A DNA stretch of 64,000 nt from Cribrihabitans marinus (lineage in GTDB: Bacteria > Pseudomonadota > Alphaproteobacteria > Rhodobacterales > Rhodobacteraceae): NCBI RefSeq assembly GCF_900109035.1, contig NZ_FNYD01000001.1, forward strand, positions 62,001 through 126,000, read 5' to 3'. The position numbers and the translations under genes are program-made. How positions within the stretch are numbered: the stretch's first letter is position 1; every line of letters starts with the position of its first letter. Positions 36,252 through 43,938 of the stretch are shown here, in pieces. The notes under the pieces are model-generated. The model made no database searches. It was not told where the DNA came from and worked only from the letters and a program-made list of their open reading frames with translations.

Positions 36252-37175
36252 TTACGCGACGGTATTTGGCCTCCGGTTGGCTGGGCTTGCGGAACGCCTG
36301 AGCGAGTACAGAACAAGGGCCAACCCGGTCAGAATCATCGGCGCGGACAGAAGCTGACCCATCGTCAGCCCCCAATCGCCGAAATGAAGTGCATGTCCGA
36401 TCGGGTTTTCGGCCGTCGCGAATTGCATGTCCGGCTGCCGGAACAGCTCCACGAAGCTTCGGGCAAGCCCGTAGCCGGTCAGGAACACGCCCGTCAGAGC
36501 CCCGGGCATCCTCAGCCAGCCGCGGCGCCAGGCGAGGTAGAGCAGAAGGGTTCCAAGCAGCAGCCCCTCAAGAAGCGCTTCGTAAAGCTGCGAGGGATGG
36601 CGGGCGCAAAGACCGACAACGCCTGCACAGGCCTGTGCGGCCTCGCCCGGAAAGATCACCGCCCAGGGTACTTCCGTCGGTCGGCCCCAAAGCTCGTTGT
36701 TGGTGAAATTCGCCAGCCGCCCCAGAAACAGCCCGGGCGGAGTTGCGATTGCAAGCAAGTCCGCGGTGCTGAGCATGGGCGCATTCTGACGCAGGCAGAA
36801 AATCAGCGATGCGACGACGACACCCGCAAAACCACCGTGGAACGACATGCCGCCCTGCCATACCTTGAGGATTTCCAGGGGGTTCGCCATGTAGTAGTCG
36901 GGCTGATAAAACAGCACGAAGCCCAGGCGTCCGCCGATGATCACGCCCAGGATGATCCATGTCAGAAGGTTCTCGATCTGCAGGCGATCAAGTGGCGGCC
37001 CGGCCGATGGCCAGAGTGCCGGGCGACGAACAGCCGCGAGGCAGATGCGCCATCCGATGAGGATGCCGACGATATAGGCAAGCGCGTACCATCGCAGCGC
37101 AAAGGTGAAACCGCCGATCTCGATCGAGAACAGGTCGGTTCCAATATCGGGAAACTGTATCGCTGCGGTCAGCAT
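36252..37175 (-). CDS. lgt: Prolipoprotein diacylglyceryl transferase, accessory copy
   Basis: 307 residues with about seven membrane segments. Lgt hallmarks: [17 protein letters not shown], the [10 protein letters not shown] arginine, [32 protein letters not shown] and [12 protein letters not shown]. It transfers diacylglycerol to the lipobox Cys of exported lipoproteins. Its position between a CueR-promoted TVP38 gene and a sigma factor, away from typical lgt neighbours, suggests a second copy. It could help mature the putative lipoproteins in this window. Confidence 0.9.
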   Translation of the reverse strand: MLTAAIQFPDIGTDLFSIEIGGFTFALRWYALAYIVGILIGWRICLAAVRRPALWPSAGPPLDRLQIENLLTWIILGVIIGGRLGFVLFYQPDYYMANPLEILKVWQGGMSFHGGFAGVVVASLIFCLRQNAPMLSTADLLAIATPPGLFLGRLANFTNNELWGRPTEVPWAVIFPGEAAQACAGVVGLCARHPSQLYEALLEGLLLGTLLLYLAWRRGWLRMPGALTGVFLTGYGLARSFVELFRQPDMQFATAENPIGHALHFGDWGLTMGQLLSAPMILTGLALVLYSLRRSASPANRRPNTVA

Positions 37176-37271
37176 GGATGGAACCCTTGTCTATTGATAC
37201 GGGATTGAGGATTGAATTGCGCGGGACGCGGCGTCCACGGCGCAGGTACGGGAGGATGGGAGGCGGTGCGA

Positions 37272-37958
37272 TCAGTCATGGCTCAATCCACGTCTTTGCC
37301 AGTCCCTGACACCGATGACGACGAGTGGGGTCAGGGTCAGGGCACCCAGTCCGATCGTGGCCCAGGCCGCGCGTGAGGTGTCTCCGCTGACGGCTTCGTT
37401 GCCGAAATGCGCGAGCACGAAACTGGCGGGAATGATCCCGGCCAGGGTGGCCAGTCCGAAACGCCAGAAATGCAACCGGCTTAGCCCGGCGGCATAGCTG
37501 ACGATATCGAATGAAACGAATGGCAACAGGCGACTGATGAATACCGTGGACGTCAGTGCGTTTTGAGAGCCGAGCCAGCCGGCATCCACCTTGTCGCCGA
37601 ACCACCGTCGCAGCACGTCTCGACCCAAGAACCGCGCGAGCCCGAAGGCCGCAAGTGCGCCGATTTCGGCACCGAGAACGATGTAGACCGTTCCGAGCGT
37701 GTGCCCGTAAGCCGCGCCCGCGGCCAAGGCGATGGGCGCACTTGGGATCGGCGTGGCCACGATCGCCGTTGTCATCAACCCCACGATCACGATTGGTCCC
37801 CAGATGCCTGCGGCCGCGACCCATGCGGATATCCTGTCCCTGTCCAGACCGGCCAGGGTGTCGGACAGGGGTCCGAAGGCAAGCGCCAGCAGGACGGCCA
37901 CAAGGACCAGCGCGGCGGCGGCCTTGAGAACAGGTGGAACGGTTTGGCCGCGGTTCAT
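37272..37958 (-). CDS. TVP38/TMEM64-family (DedA-like) membrane protein
   Basis: 228 residues with about five membrane segments. The VTT/SNARE-associated core is GLMTTAIVATPIPSAPIALAAGAAYG, the family's re-entrant loop region, and SRLLPFVSFDIVSYAAGLSRLHFW. Relatives act in lipid scrambling or membrane homeostasis. A CueR-type promoter ends 83 bp upstream, so copper induction of this gene and perhaps lgt is inferred. Confidence 0.88.
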   Translation of the reverse strand: MNRGQTVPPVLKAAAALVLVAVLLALAFGPLSDTLAGLDRDRISAWVAAAGIWGPIVIVGLMTTAIVATPIPSAPIALAAGAAYGHTLGTVYIVLGAEIGALAAFGLARFLGRDVLRRWFGDKVDAGWLGSQNALTSTVFISRLLPFVSFDIVSYAAGLSRLHFWRFGLATLAGIIPASFVLAHFGNEAVSGDTSRAAWATIGLGALTLTPLVVIGVRDWQRRGLSHD

Positions 37959-38040
37959 CTGCGCCTCATGTCAGGTCAGCGGCAAACAGAAAGTTCGCCC
38001 TTGGGCTTTGCCTCGATCCCGCTTGATCCGATTCTGTGCC

Positions 38041-38071
38041 AATATGGCAATTCCAGCCACTGGAAGGTCAA
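38041..38071 (-). promoter_or_regulatory. CueR-type promoter upstream of the TVP38 gene
   Basis: Minus strand: TTGACC, 19-bp spacer, CATATT. The spacer begins TTCCAGTGGCTGGAA, a perfect 6-bp dyad. Confidence 0.8.
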
Positions 38072-38089
38072 TAGCGCCGCGAGCAAAAA

Positions 38090-38476
38090 TCAGACTGCGT
38101 GCAAGGCCGACCGGAGCAAGTCGCGGACCTGGCCGGCCAACGCGTCCAGGTCGGCGTTCTCGACCGCTTGCATCGACGCCACGGGGTCAACGGCGCTGAT
38201 TTCGGTGTCTGCGCCTATTTGGCGCAGAATAACGTTGCAGGGCAGCATCGCGCCGATGCGCGGCTCGATCTCGATGGCCTTGTGGGCCATGCCCGGATTG
38301 CAGGCGCCGAGGATGCGATAGGGCGCCATCTCCACGTCCAGCTTGCTTTTCATCGTCGCCTTCACGTCGATCTCGGTCAGCACGCCGAAGCCCTCTTCTG
38401 CCAATGCGTCTCGAACACGCAACTCGGCGTCGTCCATGGCGACATCTTTCAAGACGCGATCATAGGTATAAGCCAA
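38090..38476 (-). CDS. DUF302-family protein
   Basis: 128 residues, the normal length for a single DUF302 domain, without a signal peptide. Family-typical stretches are VRDALAEEGFGVLTEIDVKATMKSKLDV, YRILGACNPGMAHKAIEIEPRIGAMLPCNV and ISAVDPVASM. Two Cys lie in the second stretch. The fold is known but the biochemical role is not. It is often found with copper genes. Confidence 0.87.
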   Translation of the reverse strand: MAYTYDRVLKDVAMDDAELRVRDALAEEGFGVLTEIDVKATMKSKLDVEMAPYRILGACNPGMAHKAIEIEPRIGAMLPCNVILRQIGADTEISAVDPVASMQAVENADLDALAGQVRDLLRSALHAV

Positions 38477-38592
38477 TTCGGTTTTCTCCGTTTCGGATTT
38501 GAGGTGGTTGCCGGTCTTTGGCTGGACGTCGCAATTCCGAACACGGTCCGGAATTCGCGTCCGGATGCCTCGCAGGTCGGACGTTTTGGGAG

Positions 38593-38618
38593 TCGGCGCC
38601 GGCCAGAGCCGGCGCCGA
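38593..38618 (-). terminator. Hairpin after the EF-hand protein gene
   Basis: An 11-bp perfect stem (TCGGCGCCGGC / GCCGGCGCCGA) with a 4-base loop, 5 bp beyond the stop. No U-tract. Confidence 0.55.
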
Positions 38619-38623
38619 ACCGC

Positions 38624-39244
38624 TCAATTGTCGTTCATCATGGTTCCGTCGCCCATGCCCTGGCCATTGTCGGGCTGAACCGGCGGTTGTGCCATGTTCG
38701 ACCGCATCATCTGCCTCCGTTCCATCATTTCGGCGGGTGCCGTCATCTCTTCCGCCGTCACCGCGCCGTCACCGTCAGCATCGAGATGCTGGAAGCGATC
38801 GACCATCTTCTCGCGGATCATCGCGCTGTGAAGGGTTTCGAACTCGGCAATCGAAAGGGTCCCGTCGCCGTCGCTGTCGAATTCGGCGAGCTTGGCCTGC
38901 AGTTGTGAGCGCAACTCGTCGGGCGTGACTTTGCCATCGCCGTCGGCGTCGAACATCTGCATCATGCCGCCGCCCATCGGGCCCATACCGCCCATCATGC
39001 CGCCGGCCATCGGGCCCTTGCCGCCCATCATGCCGCCGCCCATCATGTTGCCATGCATGCGCTGCATCATGCCCATCATTCCGTCCATGCCCCCCATCAT
39101 GCCGGGGCCACCGCTCTGCATCATGCCAGGCCTCGACTTGGCACCGGGTTGCCCGCCGTGTCCGTGATGGGGATCCGCGAAAGCGGCACCGCCAAGGACG
39201 GTCGCTGTCAGGGTCATTGCAGCGAAGAAAGTATTGCGGTTCAT
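38624..39244 (-). CDS. Exported Met-rich EF-hand protein
   Basis: 206 residues. Signal peptide (1-23), then HHGHGG and a Met/Gly repeat region (about 40-97) built from GMMGG-type units containing over 20 Met, a candidate Cu(I)-binding segment. Three EF-hand loops follow at about 99-110, 123-134 and 155-166 (DADGDGKVTPDE, DSDGDGTLSIAE, DADGDGAVTAEE), and then a Met-rich tail. A periplasmic copper or calcium buffer is inferred. It is divergent from the two-component genes at 39416, which have a His/Met-rich sensor loop. Confidence 0.85.
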   Translation of the reverse strand: MNRNTFFAAMTLTATVLGGAAFADPHHGHGGQPGAKSRPGMMQSGGPGMMGGMDGMMGMMQRMHGNMMGGGMMGGKGPMAGGMMGGMGPMGGGMMQMFDADGDGKVTPDELRSQLQAKLAEFDSDGDGTLSIAEFETLHSAMIREKMVDRFQHLDADGDGAVTAEEMTAPAEMMERRQMMRSNMAQPPVQPDNGQGMGDGTMMNDN

Positions 39245-39415
39245 TCAGGTCACCTCGTGTCAGTGTTGCGATGATCAATATATGGCAGGTGATTGTCGCC
39301 ACGGAATGCCGGGCAGTCCGGTGTTTTGTATCGCCGGGTCACAAACGCGGTGCCTGTTACACTTCGTGACAAATCTCTTCGGGACGGCACCCCGCATTCG
39401 TCTAAAGGAAGGGTC

Positions 39416-40138
39416 ATGAGCGAACCGCCGCACATTCTTGTTGTCGATGACCACCGCGAAATCCGCGATGCCGTGACGCGCTATCTCGAGAAGAACGGGA
39501 TGCGTGCGACCTCGGCGTGCGATGCGGTCGAAATGGATGCGAAGCTCGCGAACGGCCAATTCGACCTGATCGTTCTCGACGTCATGATGCCGGGAGAAGA
39601 CGGTCTGTCCGTGTGCCGGCGGCTGTCCGCCACCGGAGCGGTTCCGATTCTGATGCTGACCGCGCTCGGGGAGGAAACCGATCGGATCATCGGCCTCGAA
39701 ATCGGCGCTGATGACTATCTGGCGAAACCCTTCAACCCGCGCGAGCTGGTCGCCCGGATCAAGGCCATCCTGCGCCGTTCGACAAAAACCGAGCCCTATG
39801 CAGGCACACTTTCGGGCCGACGCATCGCGTTCGCCCATTGGATCCTGGACACGGACAGTCGGGTGCTGTCGAACGAGGACGGTGAGCAAATCGACCTGAC
39901 CAGCGCGGAATTCAAGCTTTTGACCGTCCTGCTGGAACGTCCTCGCTTTGTCCTCAGCCGCGATCAGTTGCTCGATCTGACGGCAGGCCGTGCTGCGTCG
40001 GTATTCGACCGGACCATAGACAACCAGATCAGCCGACTGCGCCGGAAGATCGAGCTTGACGCGTCGCGTCCGCGCATCGTCACAACCGTGCGCGGCGGCG
40101 GCTATTGCCTGGCTGCCGATGTCCACGAGTTGAGCTGA
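39416..40138 (+). CDS. OmpR/PhoB-type response regulator
   Basis: 240 residues from ATG 39416 (AAAGGAAGGG upstream). The receiver domain (1-120) has the acidic pair D11/D12, phosphoacceptor D55 in LIVLDVMMPGEDG, and Lys in DYLAKPFNPRELV. A C-terminal winged helix (about 135-235) follows. It is coupled to the histidine kinase (TGATG). It probably controls the kinase operon and the divergent EF-hand gene. Confidence 0.92.
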   Translation: MSEPPHILVVDDHREIRDAVTRYLEKNGMRATSACDAVEMDAKLANGQFDLIVLDVMMPGEDGLSVCRRLSATGAVPILMLTALGEETDRIIGLEIGADDYLAKPFNPRELVARIKAILRRSTKTEPYAGTLSGRRIAFAHWILDTDSRVLSNEDGEQIDLTSAEFKLLTVLLERPRFVLSRDQLLDLTAGRAASVFDRTIDNQISRLRRKIELDASRPRIVTTVRGGGYCLAADVHELS

Positions 40139-41547
40139 TGCCGCGGCCCTTCGATAGTCTTCGTGGTCAGCTGGTGCTGCTGATCGTCGCGGCACTTGCC
40201 GTTGCACAGACGATCAGCCTGTGGCTGTTCGTGGACGAGCGTGGCCTCGCCGTGCGCGCCGCCCTGGGTTTCGAGGCGGCAGCCCGGGCCGCGAATGTCG
40301 CGCTGTTGCTCGACGAGGCGCCGGAATCCTTGCAGCCGGCCATCCTTAGAGCGGCGAATTCCCCTTTGGTGCGCTTCGACCTGTCGGACATTCCCGCCGT
40401 TGAGCAAGGGACCCATGCCGACGGCGGAGCTGTGGAAGCACGCGTTCGCGGACTACTGGGCGGCGCGCAAGATCGGGAAATCCGCGTGGAATTGCACGAG
40501 GTCGATCACGGCGTTCTGCCGATGCCGCACCTCGCGCCGGAGATGGCCGAAATGCATCTCGCGATGATGCGGGGCGAGTTATCCGCGATCGAAATGCAGC
40601 TGTCGATCGCCCTGTCGGACGGACAATGGCTGAATGTCGGGACGCGGTTCGAACGGCCCCCGTTGCAATGGCCCTGGACGTCATTCGTCAGTTTCGGGAT
40701 CACGGCGGCCATCATTCTGGTCGCGGCCTGCTGGTTTCTTCTGACCCGGCTGACCGGACCGCTTCTGCGCGTTTCGCGCGCAGCCGACCGGCTTGGAAGG
40801 GGCGAAGCCGTCGATCCGTTGCCGCTGATCGGCCCCAGCGAGGTCCGCGGCCTTACACGGGCCTTCAACCGGATGCAGGCGAGGCTGACGCGTTTCGTTG
40901 CGGATAGGACAAGGCTTCTTGCGGCATTGGGCCATGATCTGCGCTCTCCGCTGACCGCCATGCGGGTGCGGGCAGAGATGGTCGAGGAGGAAGAAACACG
41001 CGAGAGTCTCGTCGCCTCAATCGAGGAAATGCAGGAGATGGTCGAAGCAACGCTCGCCTTTGCACGTGGCATGGCCAGCGCCGAAGCCTATGAGACGGTG
41101 GATCTCGGTGCCTACCTGAGGCAGCTGCAAGCCGACATGATCGACGGCTTCACCCTGAATGCGGTCGACAGCTTGCGGGTACGGCTGCGTCCGCAATCGG
41201 TCCGACGCGCCCTGCGGAATATCATCGAGAACGCTCAGCGCTACGGCGGAGGGGCCGAGGTCACCTTCCGGCATGACGCCGAGCACGTCCAGATACACGT
41301 GGCCGACAACGGTCCCGGAATCCCCGAACCCGAACTCGAACAGGTGTTCGAGCCGTTCTTTCGGCTTGAGAAATCCCGCTCGCGCGAAACGGGCGGTACC
41401 GGTCTTGGCCTGTCGATCGCGCGAACGATCGTGCGGGCTCACGGCGGCGACGTAGCTTTGTCGAACCGCGCCGAAGGCGGTCTTCTCGTGACCGTCACTT
41501 TACCACTCGAAACAGAACCTGATCAGCAAGAAAGGAGCATCTCATGA
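40138..41547 (+). CDS. Sensor histidine kinase with His/Met-rich periplasmic domain
   Basis: 469 residues. Membrane segments at about 12-31 and 183-202 flank a periplasmic loop. Within it residues 120-144 contain H120, H124, M129, H131, M136, M139, H140, M143 and M144, a plausible Cu or Ag site. A HAMP linker follows, then HisKA with H266 in LGHDLRSPLTAMR, and HATPase motifs N (NIIENAQRYGG), G1 (DNGPGIP) and G2 (GGTGLGLSI). It overlaps the following SHOCT gene (ATGA). Confidence 0.92.
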   Translation: MPRPFDSLRGQLVLLIVAALAVAQTISLWLFVDERGLAVRAALGFEAAARAANVALLLDEAPESLQPAILRAANSPLVRFDLSDIPAVEQGTHADGGAVEARVRGLLGGAQDREIRVELHEVDHGVLPMPHLAPEMAEMHLAMMRGELSAIEMQLSIALSDGQWLNVGTRFERPPLQWPWTSFVSFGITAAIILVAACWFLLTRLTGPLLRVSRAADRLGRGEAVDPLPLIGPSEVRGLTRAFNRMQARLTRFVADRTRLLAALGHDLRSPLTAMRVRAEMVEEEETRESLVASIEEMQEMVEATLAFARGMASAEAYETVDLGAYLRQLQADMIDGFTLNAVDSLRVRLRPQSVRRALRNIIENAQRYGGGAEVTFRHDAEHVQIHVADNGPGIPEPELEQVFEPFFRLEKSRSRETGGTGLGLSIARTIVRAHGGDVALSNRAEGGLLVTVTLPLETEPDQQERSIS

Positions 41548-41864
41548 CAAAATGGATGTCCGTCGCAACCCCGTCAGCTCTTGTAGTGCCGGCCGGAGCC
41601 GCGCTCGCCGATTCGTCGGACACTTGGGGCGATGGTTTCGGTCACATAATGTGGGGAGGCGGGTTCGGCATGGCCGGCGGTTTGATGATGCTGTTGTTCT
41701 GGGGGGCGATCATCGCATTGATCGTATTCGCCGTCCGCGGCTTTTCCGCCGGATCCGGTTCGGGCGGCAATTCGGACGCGGCCGAGATACTGCGCGAACG
41801 CTATGCCAAGGGTGAAATCGACGACGAGGAGTACGAGCACCGCAAGGCACAGCTGGAGAAATGA
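41544..41864 (+). CDS. Membrane protein with C-terminal SHOCT domain
   Basis: 106 residues. A signal-like N-terminus, a Gly/Met-rich stretch (GFGHIMWGGGFGMAGGLMMLLFW) merging into a membrane helix, and a SHOCT domain at 78-105 (AEILRERYAKGEIDDEEYEHRKAQLE). SHOCT domains are oligomerisation motifs found in metal-cluster membrane proteins. It is third in the two-component operon. Confidence 0.8.
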   Translation: MTKWMSVATPSALVVPAGAALADSSDTWGDGFGHIMWGGGFGMAGGLMMLLFWGAIIALIVFAVRGFSAGSGSGGNSDAAEILRERYAKGEIDDEEYEHRKAQLEK

Positions 41865-42135
41865 CCGGTGCGCTCGGTTGACCGACAGTTCGGAGCCGCA
41901 ACGGCACCGCGCCGCCGCTGTGTCCGCAAGCGACTGGTTGCGCACGTGCCTGGAGGGTTTGTCCTTGGGTACAAACCGGTCGCGGGCCGCGACGGGCGCC
42001 CGATTTGTCGCAGACTGTAACCTGGGCCCGTCCTGACACAGTGGGATACACGAATGGACGCCTCCCGGTCTTGCAGGTGCCGCCTGCGCCCTTAATCTCG
42101 TCACATGCGAAAAACAAAATATGAAAGGACAATCG

Positions 42136-43149
42136 ATGAGACGTTTTCTTCTTTCAACTGCTGCCGTCCTGATCACGAGTGCCGCGGCGCAGGCGGACGT
42201 CTATATCCCTGAAGGAATGGACGGAACGGTTCTGCATCTGGACAAGAATTTCAATGTCGTGGAGCGGATCGGCGGACTCGACAACGTGCATGGGCTGGCA
42301 GGCGCCCCCAAGCGTGGTCTGCTGGTTGCCGGCAGCTTGTCCGAAGCAGATCCGGGCATGGTCGAAAAACCGGAGGCCGTATCCGAAGAGGACCATGAAG
42401 CGCACCACGGTGGCGGCGCCGCCCCGGCACCCGGCTCGGTCAGCCTGGTCACCCTGGTGGATGCAGAAAGCCATGAGATCCTGCGCCGGATCGAAGTGCC
42501 CGGCATCGTGCATCACGTCGAGGTTTCAGCAGACGAGCGTTTTGCCGTGGTCACCCATCCGGCACTCGGCTCGGTCTCGATCATCGACCTCGATGCCGGC
42601 GAAGTAACAGCGACCGTCGCCACCGGGCCGATACCTGAATACGCCACAGCCGACCCGACGACAGGTCGGTTCTTCGTCTCGAACGCCGGCAACGATACGG
42701 TCAGCGATGTCGACCCCGAAACCGGAATCGTGACACGAAACTTCAGGTTGCAAGGCGCACCCAAGCACATGCTGATCGATGCGGATGCGCGACAGCTGAT
42801 CGTCAGTGAGGCCGAGGCCGGTACAGTCGCAATCATCGACGCCGATTCCGGCGAAACGCTCGATCGGTTCGACATCGGTGGCGGCTTGCACGGCGTCGCA
42901 GCCGACAGCGGCACGGTCTGGTCGAGCGCCCGCGAGCGTGATCGCGTGGTGCGTATCGATCGTGCCAATGGCCAGCGCCTCGAGGCCGAGATCGGTGACG
43001 AACCGTACCATATGGCCCGGGTCGGTGACGCACTCATCGTGAGCAGCGCCGCCGAGGATGTGGTCTGGATTCTCGATCCGAGCACGCTGGAACTTCGTGA
43101 AACCATCGAGACCGCAAGCACAGGGCATCAGTTCGTGGAAATGAACTGA
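42136..43149 (+). CDS. Exported YncE-like beta-propeller with His-rich loop
   Basis: 337 residues; ATG 42136 is preferred because AAAGG precedes it. Signal peptide to residue 20. The chain has repeating propeller blades with the YVTN-type FAVVTHPALGSVSIIDLDAGEVTATVATG pattern. A His/Glu loop at 84-91 (EEDHEAHH) could bind metal. Zinc chaperone AztD is also a propeller with a His-rich loop, but no aztABC genes are seen, so the similarity may be only structural. Upstream bases 41865-42135 hold no gene. Confidence 0.75.
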   Translation: MRRFLLSTAAVLITSAAAQADVYIPEGMDGTVLHLDKNFNVVERIGGLDNVHGLAGAPKRGLLVAGSLSEADPGMVEKPEAVSEEDHEAHHGGGAAPAPGSVSLVTLVDAESHEILRRIEVPGIVHHVEVSADERFAVVTHPALGSVSIIDLDAGEVTATVATGPIPEYATADPTTGRFFVSNAGNDTVSDVDPETGIVTRNFRLQGAPKHMLIDADARQLIVSEAEAGTVAIIDADSGETLDRFDIGGGLHGVAADSGTVWSSARERDRVVRIDRANGQRLEAEIGDEPYHMARVGDALIVSSAAEDVVWILDPSTLELRETIETASTGHQFVEMN

Positions 43150-43161
43150 GGCCGTTTTCAG

Positions 43162-43189
43162 CCGGCGGCGGGAAATCCCCCGCCGCCGG
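43162..43189 (+). terminator. Strong hairpin after the beta-propeller gene
   Basis: A perfect 11-bp stem (CCGGCGGCGGG / CCCGCCGCCGG) with a 6-base loop, 12 bp after the stop; no U-tract. Confidence 0.6.
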
Positions 43190-43226
43190 TATTGCCGCAG
43201 CCGATCCAACACGGTCAGGAGTCGCC

Positions 43227-43793
43227 ATGCCGGGACACTCAGCCCGATCCGAGCCCGAAACGCCGGTGGTTGCCATCACCGAAGGCAAGCTGCACGTGAC
43301 CGTTCCAACCCGGAACGGCCCCGCAACAATCAGTCGCATTCAGGACACCGAGAACGAGATTTCCGGCTATTGGGCGCGCACTTCCCGCCCCTGCCCGAAG
43401 TCATGCATCCAGCCGATGCGACCGGTAGACGGAATTGTCCCGATCGGCGAACTCGAACTTCTCGACATGTTGTGCGATGCGGGGACCCTCGTGCTTGACA
43501 GTCGCACCGCCGACTGGTTCGAGGCCGGTTCGATCCCCGGCGCAATCAACCTGCCATTCACCGAGGCCGCTGACCGATTGGACGAGTTGGGATGCCGGCG
43601 CGATGGAGACGGCTGGGACTGCGCGAGCGCTGCCACGGTCGCATTGTTCTGCAATGGCCCCTGGTGCGGTCAGTCGCCGACGGCGATCCGCGACATGGTT
43701 GCCGCCGGATTTCCTGCGGGCCGAATCCATTACTACCGCGACGGGATGCAGGGGTGGCATATGTTTGGTCTTACGACCACTCGGTCGGCATGA
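43227..43793 (+). CDS. Rhodanese-domain protein with N-terminal Cys motif
   Basis: 188 residues. The rhodanese part (about 75-180) has VLDSRTADWFEAGSIPGAINLPF and an active-site loop with C142 and C147 (LFCNGPWCGQSP). The N-terminal extension carries YWARTSRPCPKSCIQPM (C56, C60), probably a metal or disulfide site. No signal peptide. It would move sulfane sulfur or handle thiols. It precedes the cytochrome c assembly genes but is separated by about 145 bp. Confidence 0.82.
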   Translation: MPGHSARSEPETPVVAITEGKLHVTVPTRNGPATISRIQDTENEISGYWARTSRPCPKSCIQPMRPVDGIVPIGELELLDMLCDAGTLVLDSRTADWFEAGSIPGAINLPFTEAADRLDELGCRRDGDGWDCASAATVALFCNGPWCGQSPTAIRDMVAAGFPAGRIHYYRDGMQGWHMFGLTTTRSA

Positions 43794-43938
43794 TACGGCG
43801 TCTGCGAAACGGTGTGGGTGCGGCGGCCCGCCTTGATACGGTGAAAATACCATACGTGCGGCCTTTCTACCGGTTGACCTTCCCGCGTTGGAAGCCCGGA
43901 AGAACCATGATGAAATCGGAACGCACCAGGAGGTGATC

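Noticed and set aside
39245-39415. GTTAC/GTGAC half-sites as a response-regulator operator
   Set aside because: The repeats around 39338-39370 are imperfect and unequally spaced; nothing decisive could be seen by eye.
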